Origin: Nocardioides alkalitolerans
Lineage (GTDB): Bacteria; Actinomycetota; Actinomycetes; Propionibacteriales; Nocardioidaceae
Length of the DNA stretch: 64,000 nt
Assembly (NCBI GenBank): GCA_038184435.1
Contig: CP116227.1
Coordinates: 372,001-436,000 of the forward strand
Direction of reading: 5' to 3'
Shown here: piece after piece, positions 1 through 8,721 of the stretch
How positions within the stretch are numbered: the first letter of the stretch is position 1
Layout: every line of letters begins with the position of its first letter
Translations under genes and position numbers: made by a program
Notes under the pieces: generated by a model
Database searches by the model: none
Seen by the model: the letters and a program-made list of their open reading frames with translations, nothing else
What the model was told of the DNA's origin: nothing

Positions 1-2
1 AC

Positions 3-1799
3 CTCGTGGGGGAGCTCGCCCACGTCTCGGTGCCCGACCTCAAGGAGGCGGAGGGCGGCCTGCGCGACGCCACCGTGCTCAAGGCGCTGGTGGCGACCTG
101 GCTCGTCGACATCCCCCACACCGACCTCGACCTGAGCCGTCGGGCCCTGCTCGACGTGCGGGACCACCTGCACGCCGCGGCCGGCCGGGCCACCGACCGG
201 GTGGCCCCCGAGATGTGGGACGAGCTCGCTGCCCGGCTCGGCCTCGCGGACGCCGTGGCGGCCCAGGGACACGTGCGGGGGATCGGTCGTCGGATCGACC
301 ACATCTCGCGCACGACCTGGCGCCGCGTCGACGCCGTGCTCGCCCAGGAGCGGGTGCCCACCCGCCCCCGCCGCCCCCAGCTGGAGCGGGTCGCCCCCGG
401 CGTGGCGCTGGCCGCGGGGGAGATCGTGCTCGAGAAGGGGGCCCGTCCGTCGGCGGACCCGCTGCTCGTGCTGCGCGCGGCCGCGGAGGCCGCGGAGCGC
501 GACGTGCTGCTGGCCCCGGCAACGGCCGCCCGCCTCGGGGCCGAGTCGGCGCCACTGCCCGTGCCGTGGCCGTCGGAGGCGCGGCAGCTCTTCGTCCGCC
601 TGCTGGCGTCGGGCCGCGGGCTCCTCGACGTGTGGAGCACGCTGGAGGAGACCGGCGTCGCGGAGCGCCTGCTGCCGGAGTGGTCGCGGGTGCACGGTCT
701 GCCGCACGCGTCCGTGATCCACCGCTTCACCGTCGACCGGCACGTCATCGAGACCTGCATCGAGGCCGCGGCGCTCATCCGCACCGTCGCCCGGCCCGAC
801 GTGCTCATGGTCGCGGCGCTGCTCCACGACATCGGCAAGGGCGGCCTCGTCGACCACAGCGTCGCGGGCGAGCCGATCGCCCGCGAGGTGGCGACCCGCA
901 TGGGCTTCGCCCCCGACGAGGTCGACCTCGTGGGCGACCTGGTGCGGTGGCACCTGCTGCTGTCGGAGACGGCGACGACGCGCGACCCCGACGACCCGGC
1001 GACCGTCGACCTCGTGGCCCGCCACGTCACGACCCCGGAGGCGCTCTCCCTGCTCGTGGCCCTGACCGAGGCGGACAGCCGCGCGGCCTCCGCCAAGGCG
1101 TGGTCCAGCTGGCGGGCCGGCCTCGTGCGGCAGCTGGCGCGCCGTACCCTCGCGTCCCTGCTCGCCCGCGCCACCGGCGCGGCGGCCCCGGTCGCCGGGG
1201 AGGTGGAGCTGGAGGTGCCCGAGGAGGTACGGCGCGACCCCCGCGCCGTCACGGTGACGGTGGCCGACACGGCGGACGGCTCGCGCATCACGACGCTCGC
1301 CGTGGACCGCAACGGCGTGCTCGCGGACGTGGCCGCCGCGCTCGCCGTGCAACGGGTCGCCGTGCGGGCCGCGCGGGCGTGGTCGCAGGGGCGCTACGCC
1401 GTGTCGGTGTGGGAGACGGGGGAGCGCGACGTGGACGCCGCGGTGCTGCGGGAGCGGGTGGCCGCGATCGTCGACGCCCGCCTCGACCCCCGCGACCGCA
1501 TCGCCCGGATGGTGCGCTCGACGCGGGAGCCGTCGGTGGTCGTGCGCCCGGAGGCGTCGCGGCGCGCGACGGTGCTCGAGGTGCGCACCGACGACCGGCC
1601 GGGCGTCGTCGCCCTGGTGTGCCGGGCGCTCGCCGAGCTCGACATCTCGGTGCGCTCGGCGCACATCTCCACGCTCGGTCCGCAGGCCGTCGACGTGTTC
1701 TACGTGCAGGAGGCGTCGGCCGGGGCGCTGTCGGAGCAGCGGGCGGCCGAGGCGGCCCACGCGCTCCGGGCCCTGCTCTCGGCCACCGTGGACCGGTGA
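3..1799 (+). CDS. glnD: PII uridylyltransferase / uridylyl-removing enzyme GlnD, 3' part
   Basis: Bifunctional nitrogen sensor that modifies and demodifies the PII protein according to glutamine level. The frame is open to the left edge, so the N-terminal nucleotidyltransferase catalytic part is missing; the first residues seen (VPDLKEAEGGLRD) belong to the end of that domain. An HD phosphohydrolase domain follows with LLHDIGKGGLVDHS, the metal site of the deuridylylating activity. The C-terminus has two ACT-type glutamine-binding segments, the second starting near VLEVRTDDRPGVVALV. Only 76 bp separate it from ffh, the usual actinobacterial arrangement. glnB would be expected just upstream, outside the window. 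Confidence 0.95.
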   Translation, partial: LVGELAHVSVPDLKEAEGGLRDATVLKALVATWLVDIPHTDLDLSRRALLDVRDHLHAAAGRATDRVAPEMWDELAARLGLADAVAAQGHVRGIGRRIDHISRTTWRRVDAVLAQERVPTRPRRPQLERVAPGVALAAGEIVLEKGARPSADPLLVLRAAAEAAERDVLLAPATAARLGAESAPLPVPWPSEARQLFVRLLASGRGLLDVWSTLEETGVAERLLPEWSRVHGLPHASVIHRFTVDRHVIETCIEAAALIRTVARPDVLMVAALLHDIGKGGLVDHSVAGEPIAREVATRMGFAPDEVDLVGDLVRWHLLLSETATTRDPDDPATVDLVARHVTTPEALSLLVALTEADSRAASAKAWSSWRAGLVRQLARRTLASLLARATGAAAPVAGEVELEVPEEVRRDPRAVTVTVADTADGSRITTLAVDRNGVLADVAAALAVQRVAVRAARAWSQGRYAVSVWETGERDVDAAVLRERVAAIVDARLDPRDRIARMVRSTREPSVVVRPEASRRATVLEVRTDDRPGVVALVCRALAELDISVRSAHISTLGPQAVDVFYVQEASAGALSEQRAAEAAHALRALLSATVDR

Positions 1800-1875
1800 G
1801 GGGCACCCGCCGGTTACCCTGGGACGTCGCGGCGCCGGGCCGCGCACCGTCCGCACGAGCCTGAGGAACGATTCG

Positions 1876-3447
1876 TTGTTCGCCACACTCTCCGACCGCC
1901 TGTCGGACACCTTCAAGAACCTGCGCGGCAAGGGCAGGCTCTCCGAGGCCGACATCGACGCCACCGCGCGCGAGATCCGCATCGCGCTGCTCGAGGCGGA
2001 CGTCGCCCTGCCGGTCGTCAAGCAGTTCGTCGGTGCCGTCAAGGAGCGGGCGCGCGGCGAGGAGGTCTCGAAGGCGCTCAACCCGGCGCAGCAGATCGTC
2101 AAGATCGTCAACGAGGAGCTCGTCGCCATCCTCGGCGGCGAGACCCGACGGCTGCGGTACGCCAAGAACGGGCCGACGGTCATCATGCTCGCCGGCCTCC
2201 AGGGCGCGGGCAAGACGACGCTCGCGGCCAAGCTGGCGCTGTGGCTGAAGGACCAGGGCAAGACCCCGATCCTCGTCGCCTGCGACCTCCAGCGCCCCAA
2301 CGCGGTCAACCAGCTCCAGGTCAACGGCGAGCGCGTCGGCGTGCCGGTCTACGCCCCGGAGCCGGGCAACGGCGTCGGCGACCCGGTGTCGGTCGCGCGG
2401 GCGTCGATCGAGGAGGCCAAGCGCCGCCTGCACGACGTCGTCATCGTCGACACCGCCGGCCGTCTCGGCGTCGACGCCGAGCTCATGCAGCAGGCCGCCG
2501 ACATCCGCGACGCGGTGCGGCCCGACGAGGTCCTCTTCGTCGTCGACGCCATGATCGGCCAGGACGCGGTCTCGACCGCCCAGGCGTTCCTCGACGGGGT
2601 CGGCTACGACGGCGTCGTCCTCACGAAGCTCGACGGCGACGCCCGCGGTGGTGCCGCCCTGTCGATCGCCTCGATCACGGGCAAGCCGGTCATGTTCGCC
2701 TCCAACGGCGAGAAGCTGACCGACTTCGACCTCTTCCACCCCGACCGCATGGCCTCCCGCATCCTCGACATGGGCGACATGATGAGCCTGATCGAGCAGG
2801 CGGAGCGCACCTTCGACGCCGAGCAGGCGATGAAGGCGGCGGACAAGCTCGCGGGCCGCGGCGACGGGGAGTTCACCCTCGACGACTTCCTCGAGCAGAT
2901 GCAGCAGGTGCGCAAGCTCGGCTCGCTGTCGAAGATCATGGGGATGCTGCCCGGGATGGGGCAGTTCCGCGAGCAGCTCGAGAACTTCGACGAGCGCGAG
3001 ATCGACCGGATCCAGGCGATCATCCAGTCGATGACGCCGGCGGAGCGGGCCAACCCGAAGATCATCGACGGTTCGCGCCGGGCGCGCATCGCGAAGGGCT
3101 CCGGCCGCCAGGTCTCCGACGTCAACCAGCTCGTCGACCGCTTCTTCGAGGCGCGCAAGATGATGCAGCAGATGGCCCGGGGCGGCGGCATGCCGGGGAT
3201 GCCGGGCATGCCCGGGATGCCGGGCGCCGGTGGCAAGAAGGCGAAGGCGAAGCAGCAGCCCAAGAAGGGCAAGGGCCGGCGCGTGTCCGGCAACCCGGCC
3301 AAGGCGGCCCAGCAGGAGCGGGCGTCGAAGGACAAGGCGGCCGCCGCGAGCGGCAACCCGTTCGGCGGCAACGACGAGCCGGTCGACTACGAGAAGGCCG
3401 CCGCGGCGCTCGACCTCCCCTCGGACTTCTCCAAGTTCCTGAAGTGA
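1876..3447 (+). CDS. ffh: Signal recognition particle protein Ffh (SRP54)
   Basis: GTPase subunit of the signal recognition particle, which binds signal sequences and 4.5S RNA and docks with FtsY at the membrane. An N-terminal helical N domain (MFATLSDRLSDTFKNLRGKG) is followed by the G domain with GLQGAGKTTLAAKLA, DTAGRLGVDAELM and TKLDGDARGGAAL. The M domain contains MGMLPGMGQF and ends in a Met-Pro-Gly repeat and a Lys-rich tail. The start is TTG at 1876 with GAGG-like pairing just upstream; 523 aa is normal. Its stop overlaps the GTG of the next gene (GTGA), so the two are translationally coupled. Confidence 0.97.
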   Translation: MFATLSDRLSDTFKNLRGKGRLSEADIDATAREIRIALLEADVALPVVKQFVGAVKERARGEEVSKALNPAQQIVKIVNEELVAILGGETRRLRYAKNGPTVIMLAGLQGAGKTTLAAKLALWLKDQGKTPILVACDLQRPNAVNQLQVNGERVGVPVYAPEPGNGVGDPVSVARASIEEAKRRLHDVVIVDTAGRLGVDAELMQQAADIRDAVRPDEVLFVVDAMIGQDAVSTAQAFLDGVGYDGVVLTKLDGDARGGAALSIASITGKPVMFASNGEKLTDFDLFHPDRMASRILDMGDMMSLIEQAERTFDAEQAMKAADKLAGRGDGEFTLDDFLEQMQQVRKLGSLSKIMGMLPGMGQFREQLENFDEREIDRIQAIIQSMTPAERANPKIIDGSRRARIAKGSGRQVSDVNQLVDRFFEARKMMQQMARGGGMPGMPGMPGMPGAGGKKAKAKQQPKKGKGRRVSGNPAKAAQQERASKDKAAAASGNPFGGNDEPVDYEKAAAALDLPSDFSKFLK

Positions 3448-3809
3448 GGGTGCTCGTCGTCGACGGCGCCAACGTGGTGGGCGCCCGTCCCGACGGGTGG
3501 TGGAAGGACCGGGCCGGCGCGGCCCGCCGCCTCCACGAGGGGCTGCTCGTCGCCGACCTCGACGTCGACCGCGTCGTCCTCGTGCTCGAGGGCGGTGCCA
3601 AGGGCGGCGTCCGCGCGGGTCGGGACGGCGACGTCCTCGTCGTCCACGCCCCGCGGGACGGCGACTCCGAGATCGTCGCGCGCACCGAGGCGGCCGTGGC
3701 CGACGGTGCGCGCACGACGGTGGTCACGGGGGACCGCGCGCTGCAGGCCCGGGTGACCCACGTCGGTGCGCTCGCGGTGGGCCCGACCTGGCTGCTCGAC
3801 CGCCTGTAA
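3444..3809 (+). CDS. Small NYN/PIN-like domain protein (putative nuclease fold)
   Basis: Short protein of 121 aa beginning VRVLVVDGANVVGARPDGWW. The DGAN motif at the first strand is typical of NYN/YacP-type PIN-fold RNases, where the Asp binds metal. A second acidic region (DGDSEIVARTEAAVADG) and a C-terminal TVVTGDRALQARV, resembling the TxD strand of PIN domains, complete the fold. The start GTG overlaps the ffh stop, implying co-expression with the SRP gene. Some actinobacterial homologues are labelled NTP pyrophosphohydrolase, but I see no such motif. RNase activity is inferred from the fold only. Confidence 0.75.
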   Translation: MRVLVVDGANVVGARPDGWWKDRAGAARRLHEGLLVADLDVDRVVLVLEGGAKGGVRAGRDGDVLVVHAPRDGDSEIVARTEAAVADGARTTVVTGDRALQARVTHVGALAVGPTWLLDRL

Positions 3810-3812
3810 CGT
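3807..3812 (+). promoter_or_regulatory. -10 hexamer TAACGT giving a leaderless mRNA for the amidohydrolase
   Basis: TAACGT lies exactly 7 nt before the ATG at 3820 and overlaps the stop of the preceding gene. There is no Shine-Dalgarno sequence in the gap (CCGCCGC), so transcription would begin at or next to the start codon. Confidence 0.55.
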
Positions 3813-3819
3813 CCGCCGC

Positions 3820-4902
3820 ATGACGGCGCTGCGCTTCTCCGGTCCGGTCCTGCCCGACGGTGAGGTCGCGGACCTCTACGTGGTCGACGGGCACGTGACC
3901 TACGAGCCCCAGGCCGGCGCTGAGACGGCCGCCGAGGGGTGGATCGTGCCCGGCCTCGTCGACGCCCACTGCCACATCGGTCTCGACGACCACGGCCCCG
4001 TCTCGGACGCCGAGGCCGAGGAGCAGGCGATCGCGGACCGCGACGCCGGAGCGCTGCTCATCCGCGACTGCGGCTCGGCCCTCGACACGGCCTGGATGCA
4101 CGAGCGCGAGGACCTCCCGCGGCTCATCCGGGCCGGCCGGCACGTCGCGCGCACCAAGCGCTACATCCGGGGCTACGCCCACGAGGTCGAGCCGGAGGAC
4201 CTCGCGGCCCGCGTCGCCGAGGAGGCCCGGGCCGGCGACGGCTGGGTCAAGCTGGTGGGGGACTGGATCGACCGCGAGACCGGCGACCTCGCGCCGTCGT
4301 TCGACGCGGCGTCCTTCGCCGCCGCGATCGCCGCCGCGCACGAGCAGGGCGCCAAGGTCACGGCGCACTGCTTCGGCCACGACGTCCTCGCCGGGCTGCT
4401 CGACGCGGGCATCGACTGCATCGAGCACGGCACGGGGCTGACGCCGGAGCTCGTGGAGCGGATGGTCGCGGCGGGCACCGCCCTGGTGCCGACGGTGATG
4501 CAGCTCGACAAGTTCCCCGAGCACGCGCGCGGCGGGGCGGCCCGGTTCCCGGCCTACGCCGCCACGATGACCGACCTGCACGTGCGTCGCCGCGACACGC
4601 TCATGGGCGCCTTCGAGGCGGGGGTGCCGCTCTACGCCGGGTCCGACGGCGGCGGCGTCGCCCGCCACGGCAACCTCGTGGGCGAGGTCGTCGCGCTCGC
4701 TGCGCTCGGCCTCCCCGCGTACGACGCGCTCGGCGCCGCGTCGTGGCGGGCGCGCGGCTGGCTCGGCTGGAACGCGACGCTGGGGGAGGGCGCGCCGGCC
4801 GACTTCGTGGTCACGCGCGCCGATCCGCTGGCCGATCTCTCGACCCTCTTCGCGCCCCGCGCCGTCGTGCTCCGCGGCCGTGTGGTGGCGGGCGTCCGCT
4901 GA
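3820..4902 (+). CDS. Amidohydrolase-family protein (imidazolonepropionase-like)
   Basis: Metal-dependent amidohydrolase of 360 aa; substrate unknown. The metal-binding HxH motif is seen as GLVDAHCHIGLDDHG after a short N-terminal beta-sandwich segment. Later signatures are KVTAHCFGHD, CIEHGTGLTPEL and YAGSDGGG, giving the ordered His/His/Asp ligands of the superfamily, and the C-terminal strand GAPADFVVTRADPLADL is typical of imidazolonepropionase-related members. The ATG at 3820 is chosen because TAACGT sits 7 nt upstream and the conserved N-terminus begins there. It stands alone between ffh and the ABC importer, so the context does not identify a pathway. Confidence 0.85.
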   Translation: MTALRFSGPVLPDGEVADLYVVDGHVTYEPQAGAETAAEGWIVPGLVDAHCHIGLDDHGPVSDAEAEEQAIADRDAGALLIRDCGSALDTAWMHEREDLPRLIRAGRHVARTKRYIRGYAHEVEPEDLAARVAEEARAGDGWVKLVGDWIDRETGDLAPSFDAASFAAAIAAAHEQGAKVTAHCFGHDVLAGLLDAGIDCIEHGTGLTPELVERMVAAGTALVPTVMQLDKFPEHARGGAARFPAYAATMTDLHVRRRDTLMGAFEAGVPLYAGSDGGGVARHGNLVGEVVALAALGLPAYDALGAASWRARGWLGWNATLGEGAPADFVVTRADPLADLSTLFAPRAVVLRGRVVAGVR

Positions 4903-5160
4903 CGCGAGCGCTCCACCGCAGATCGGTCCGACAGGTCCGCACCGGGGCGAAGATCTTCCGGCGTGCCTGGCGTGGAGGCGGGACCTTGCGGTTGAACGGG
5001 GAGGACACCGCAAGTCTCGCTTGAGTAACGATAGAGGTCTAGACGCGACTGCTCTCTGTTCGTGGGCTCGACCCGCGCGTTAACTTCTCGCCGCGGTGCC
5101 ACTCGGTCCCACCCGAGGGGTGTGGGGTGCACCGGTGAGACGGAAAGAGCGGGAGGACCT

Positions 5161-6984
5161 GTGAGACTCAGGGGAATCGGCGTGGCCGCGATCGCGGTCA
5201 CCTTGGCGTTGACCGCGTGCTCGGCACCGGAGGACGAGAGCGAGGAGCAGGCCCGGGAGGACTCCGACCGAGTCGCTGCCGGCGAGGCGCCCGACGCGAT
5301 CACGATCGGCTGGAACCAGCCGTACTACTCGTACAACGACGACACGTCGGACGGCAACGCCACCGCCAACTCGATCATCAACTACATGCTCCGTGGCGAC
5401 CTCTTCTACTACGACGAGAACCAGGAGCTCATCCGCGACGAGTCCCTGGGCACGTTCGAGAAGACGAGCGACGACCCGCTGACGGTCGAGTACACCGTCG
5501 CCGATGACGCCACGTGGTCCGACGGCACGCCGATGGACGCGACCGACCTCCTGCTGTCCTTCGTGGGCCAGAGCGGCAACTTCAACACCATCGACGCGGC
5601 GGACGACGTCAGCAACCTGGGTGGCGAGGTCTTCTTCAACTCCTCGTCGGCCGGCCTCCCGCTGGTGACCGAGACGCCCGAGCTCAGCAACGACAACAAG
5701 ACGCTGACGCTGGTCTACTCCGAGCCCTTCGCCGACTGGGAGGTGGCGCTCGACTTCGGCGTCCCCGCCCACGTCACCGCGATGAAGGGCCTCGGCATCG
5801 AGGACCCGCAGGAGGCGAAGGACGCCTTCGTCGAGGCGGTCCAGAACAACGACGCCGCCGCGCTCTCGCCGATCGCCGAGTTCTGGAACACCGGCTACGA
5901 CTTCACGTCGCTGCCCGAGGACGAGCTGCTCTACCTGTCGAGCGGCGCCTACGAGATGACGGACTTCGTCGAGGGCGAGTACGTGACCCTCACGGCGAAC
6001 CCCGACTACGACGGAGAGCGTCCGGCCGCGATCAACGAGGTCACGGTCACCTACAACGAGGACCCGCTCGCGCAGGTCCAGCAGCTCCAGAACGGCGAGC
6101 TCGACCTCTTCGGCCCGCAGGCCACGACCGACGTCGTCGAGGCGCTCGAGGCCGTCGACCAGGCCGAGATCGAGACCGGCGTCGACGCGACCTACGAGCA
6201 CATCGACCTCGTGCAGAACAACGGTGGTCCGTTCGACCCGGCGGCCTACGGCGGCGACGCCGAGACGGCGCTGCAGGTCCGCCAGGCGTTCCTCACGGCG
6301 TACCCGCGCAAGGACATCGTCGACACGCTGATCAAGCCGATCAACCCCGACGCCGAGGTGCGCAACTCGTTCCTCGTCACCCCGGGCGCGCCGTCGTACG
6401 ACGCGGTCTCCGAGGCCGGCGGCATGCAGGAGGCCTACGGCGACGGTGACGCCGAGGCGGCCGCGCAGATCCTGGCCGACGCCGGGGTCGAGGGCCCGAT
6501 CGACGTCCGTGTGCTGATCCCGGCCGACAACCAGCGCCGTTCGGACCAGTTCGACATCGTCCAGCCGATCCTGGCGGAGGCGGGCTTCAACCTGATCGCC
6601 GACCGTCGCGGCACGTGGGGCGAGGACCTGGGTGACGGCACGTACGACGCCGTCTCCTTCGGCTGGCAGTCGACCTCCACCGCGGTGACCGAGTCGCAGG
6701 CGACCTACGTCACCGGCGGCCTCAACAACCTCATCGGCTACAGCAACCCCGAGGTCGACGCGCTGTTCGACGACCTCGCGGTCACCTCGGACGCCGACGA
6801 GCAGGAGGGCATCCAGGAGGAGATCGAGGCGCTCCTGGTGGAGGACGCGATCGGTTCGACCGTCTTCCAGTTCCCGGCGGTCGTGGCCTACAACAAGGAG
6901 GTCCTGGGCAACGTGACGGCTGCGCCGCTCAACCCGACGATCTTCTACGGCTACTGGAACTGGACCGGTCCCGAGGAGGAGTGA
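5161..6984 (+). CDS. Family-5 ABC substrate-binding lipoprotein (DppA/OppA type)
   Basis: Extracytoplasmic solute-binding protein for a peptide/opine/nickel-class importer. The GTG start at 5161 follows GGGAGGACCT and gives a lipoprotein signal peptide with lipobox LTAC and modified Cys20. Mature features of the SBP_bac_5 fold include the entry segment after ITIGWNQPYYSYN and the strongly acidic surface common to this family. 607 aa is slightly long but normal. It heads an operon with two permeases. A strong hairpin after the stop probably lets it be made in excess over the membrane subunits. The ligand cannot be named from sequence; oligopeptides are the default. Confidence 0.93.
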   Translation: MRLRGIGVAAIAVTLALTACSAPEDESEEQAREDSDRVAAGEAPDAITIGWNQPYYSYNDDTSDGNATANSIINYMLRGDLFYYDENQELIRDESLGTFEKTSDDPLTVEYTVADDATWSDGTPMDATDLLLSFVGQSGNFNTIDAADDVSNLGGEVFFNSSSAGLPLVTETPELSNDNKTLTLVYSEPFADWEVALDFGVPAHVTAMKGLGIEDPQEAKDAFVEAVQNNDAAALSPIAEFWNTGYDFTSLPEDELLYLSSGAYEMTDFVEGEYVTLTANPDYDGERPAAINEVTVTYNEDPLAQVQQLQNGELDLFGPQATTDVVEALEAVDQAEIETGVDATYEHIDLVQNNGGPFDPAAYGGDAETALQVRQAFLTAYPRKDIVDTLIKPINPDAEVRNSFLVTPGAPSYDAVSEAGGMQEAYGDGDAEAAAQILADAGVEGPIDVRVLIPADNQRRSDQFDIVQPILAEAGFNLIADRRGTWGEDLGDGTYDAVSFGWQSTSTAVTESQATYVTGGLNNLIGYSNPEVDALFDDLAVTSDADEQEGIQEEIEALLVEDAIGSTVFQFPAVVAYNKEVLGNVTAAPLNPTIFYGYWNWTGPEEE

Positions 6985-7006
6985 CCCACCAGCTCCACCC
7001 GTGAGT

Positions 7007-7042
7007 CAGGGGCCGTCGGCCGCGCCCGGCCGGCGGCCCCTG
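7007..7042 (+). terminator. Hairpin between binding-protein and permease genes (partial attenuator)
   Basis: Arms 7007-7020 and 7029-7042 pair over 14 bp with one T-G wobble around an 8-nt loop. There is no long T-run, so partial termination or 3'-end protection of the binding-protein mRNA is more likely than full termination. Confidence 0.55.
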
Positions 7043-7109
7043 CTTGCGATCGTCCGCCCCTCGGGGTCGAAACCACGGCCCCCCTCACTCCGAAGGTCCT
7101 GGCACACCG

Positions 7110-8651
7110 ATGGTCATGTTCTTCGTCCGACGACTGCTCACCTCGAGCCTCGTCGTGCTGGTCTCGACGTTCGTGATGTACGTGCTCGTGAGCATCGCGA
7201 TCGACCCGTTGGCCGATCTCCGCCAGAGCACGTCGCCCAACAAGGAGCAGCTCATCGAGCAGCGGCGCCAGTCGCTGCAGCTCGACGAGTCGGTGTTCCA
7301 CCGGTACTTCGACTGGTTGAGCGGAGCAGCCGGCTGCGTCGTCGGCAACTGCGACCTGGGCACCAACTGGCAGACCAACCAGCAGGTCACCGACCTCCTC
7401 AGCGGGGCCATCCTCACGACGCTGCAGCTGGTCTCGCTCGCCACCGTGCTCGCGATCCTCATCGGTGTCTTCATCGGCATCGTGAGCGCGCTGCGGCAGT
7501 ACTCGGGCTTCGACTACTCGATCACCTTCGTGTCGTTCCTGCTCTACTCGCTCCCCACCTTCTGGGTGGCGGTGCTCCTCAAGCAGTTCCTGGCCATCGG
7601 CTTCAACGACTTCCTGGCCGACCCGTCGATCGCGTGGTGGTTCTACGTGATCTGCGTCGTGCTCGCCGGGCTCACGCTCATGGCCGCCCTCGGCGGCACC
7701 ACGAAGAACCGGGTGCGCAACTTCGCCATCGCGGGCGGCGCCACCCTCGTCGTGCTCCTCTACGTCGAGCTCACCGACTTCATCGCGGACCCGACCCTCG
7801 GCATCGTGGGCGTCGCCGTGCTGTCGATCGGCACGGCCCTCTGCGTCACCATCCTGTCGACGGGCCTCAGCGACCGGCGCTCGCTCTACGCCGCGCTCAC
7901 CGTCGCCGGTCTGGGCATCGTGCTCTACCAGCCGATGCGCTACTTCTGGTACTACGCGGGGGCCAGCTGGCTCATCGTCATCGGCATGGGCGTGCTCGCC
8001 GTGCTGGTCGGCGCCCTGGTCGGCTACCTGTGGGGCGGCCCCGACCGCAGCACGGTCGTGCGTACCGCGGCCCTCACCGCGGTCCCCGTGTCGCTCTACC
8101 TCTTCCTCGACCGGCTGTTCTCCACGTGGGACGTCTACGTCAACCACGTGCGCATCAACGGCCGCCCCATCGCGACGTCCGGGCGACGCACGCCGAACTT
8201 CGAGGGCAACTTCTGGATGGAGACCCTCGACCTCTTCGGCCACCTGCTGCTGCCGACCCTGACGCTGACGCTCATCTCGTTCGCGGCGTACACGCGGTAC
8301 GCCCGGGCGAGCACCCTCGAGGTGCTCAACCAGGACTACATCCGCACGGCTCGGGCCAAGGGCCTCACCGAGCGCACCGTGATCATGCGCCACGCCTTCC
8401 GCAACGCGCTGATCCCGCTCGCCTCGATCGTGCCCGTCGACATCATCACGCTCATCGGTGGCGCGGTGATCACGGAACGCATCTTCGGCTGGCGCGGCAT
8501 GGGCTTCTTGTTCGCGGACTCGTTGGAGAAGAACGTGATCGACCCGATCATGGCCTACCTGCTGGTGGTCGCCATCCTGGCCGTGGTCGCGAACTTCGTC
8601 GCCGACCTCGTCTACGCGGTGCTCGACCCGCGGATCCGGGTGAACGCATGA
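7110..8651 (+). CDS. ABC importer permease, DppB-like, enlarged
   Basis: Inner-membrane subunit of the adjacent peptide-type importer. It begins MVMFFVRRLLTSSLVVLVSTFVMYVLV, the usual first membrane helix. The C-terminal third has the DppB/OppB permease signature (MRHAFRNALIPLASIVPVDI) followed by GGAVITERIFGWRGMG. At 513 aa it is about 200 aa longer than a typical DppB: several hydrophobic stretches (residues about 170-320) are inserted between the first conserved block and the end of the core. Start 7110 has GAAGG upstream; ATG at 7116 is an alternative. It is co-transcribed with the second permease 70 bp downstream. Confidence 0.92.
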   Translation: MVMFFVRRLLTSSLVVLVSTFVMYVLVSIAIDPLADLRQSTSPNKEQLIEQRRQSLQLDESVFHRYFDWLSGAAGCVVGNCDLGTNWQTNQQVTDLLSGAILTTLQLVSLATVLAILIGVFIGIVSALRQYSGFDYSITFVSFLLYSLPTFWVAVLLKQFLAIGFNDFLADPSIAWWFYVICVVLAGLTLMAALGGTTKNRVRNFAIAGGATLVVLLYVELTDFIADPTLGIVGVAVLSIGTALCVTILSTGLSDRRSLYAALTVAGLGIVLYQPMRYFWYYAGASWLIVIGMGVLAVLVGALVGYLWGGPDRSTVVRTAALTAVPVSLYLFLDRLFSTWDVYVNHVRINGRPIATSGRRTPNFEGNFWMETLDLFGHLLLPTLTLTLISFAAYTRYARASTLEVLNQDYIRTARAKGLTERTVIMRHAFRNALIPLASIVPVDIITLIGGAVITERIFGWRGMGFLFADSLEKNVIDPIMAYLLVVAILAVVANFVADLVYAVLDPRIRVNA

Positions 8652-8684
8652 GCGCGGGGAGCCCGACCTGCTCGGGTGCCGCGC
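8652..8684 (+). other. Small hairpin between the two permease genes
   Basis: GCGCGG (8652-8657) pairs with CCGCGC (8679-8684), and CCCGA pairs with TCGGG around a 5-nt loop. It may tune the mRNA or be incidental in GC-rich DNA. Confidence 0.3.
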
Positions 8685-8721
8685 CCGCCCCCCGCCGACC
8701 TCTGCACGGAGGATCCCTCGC

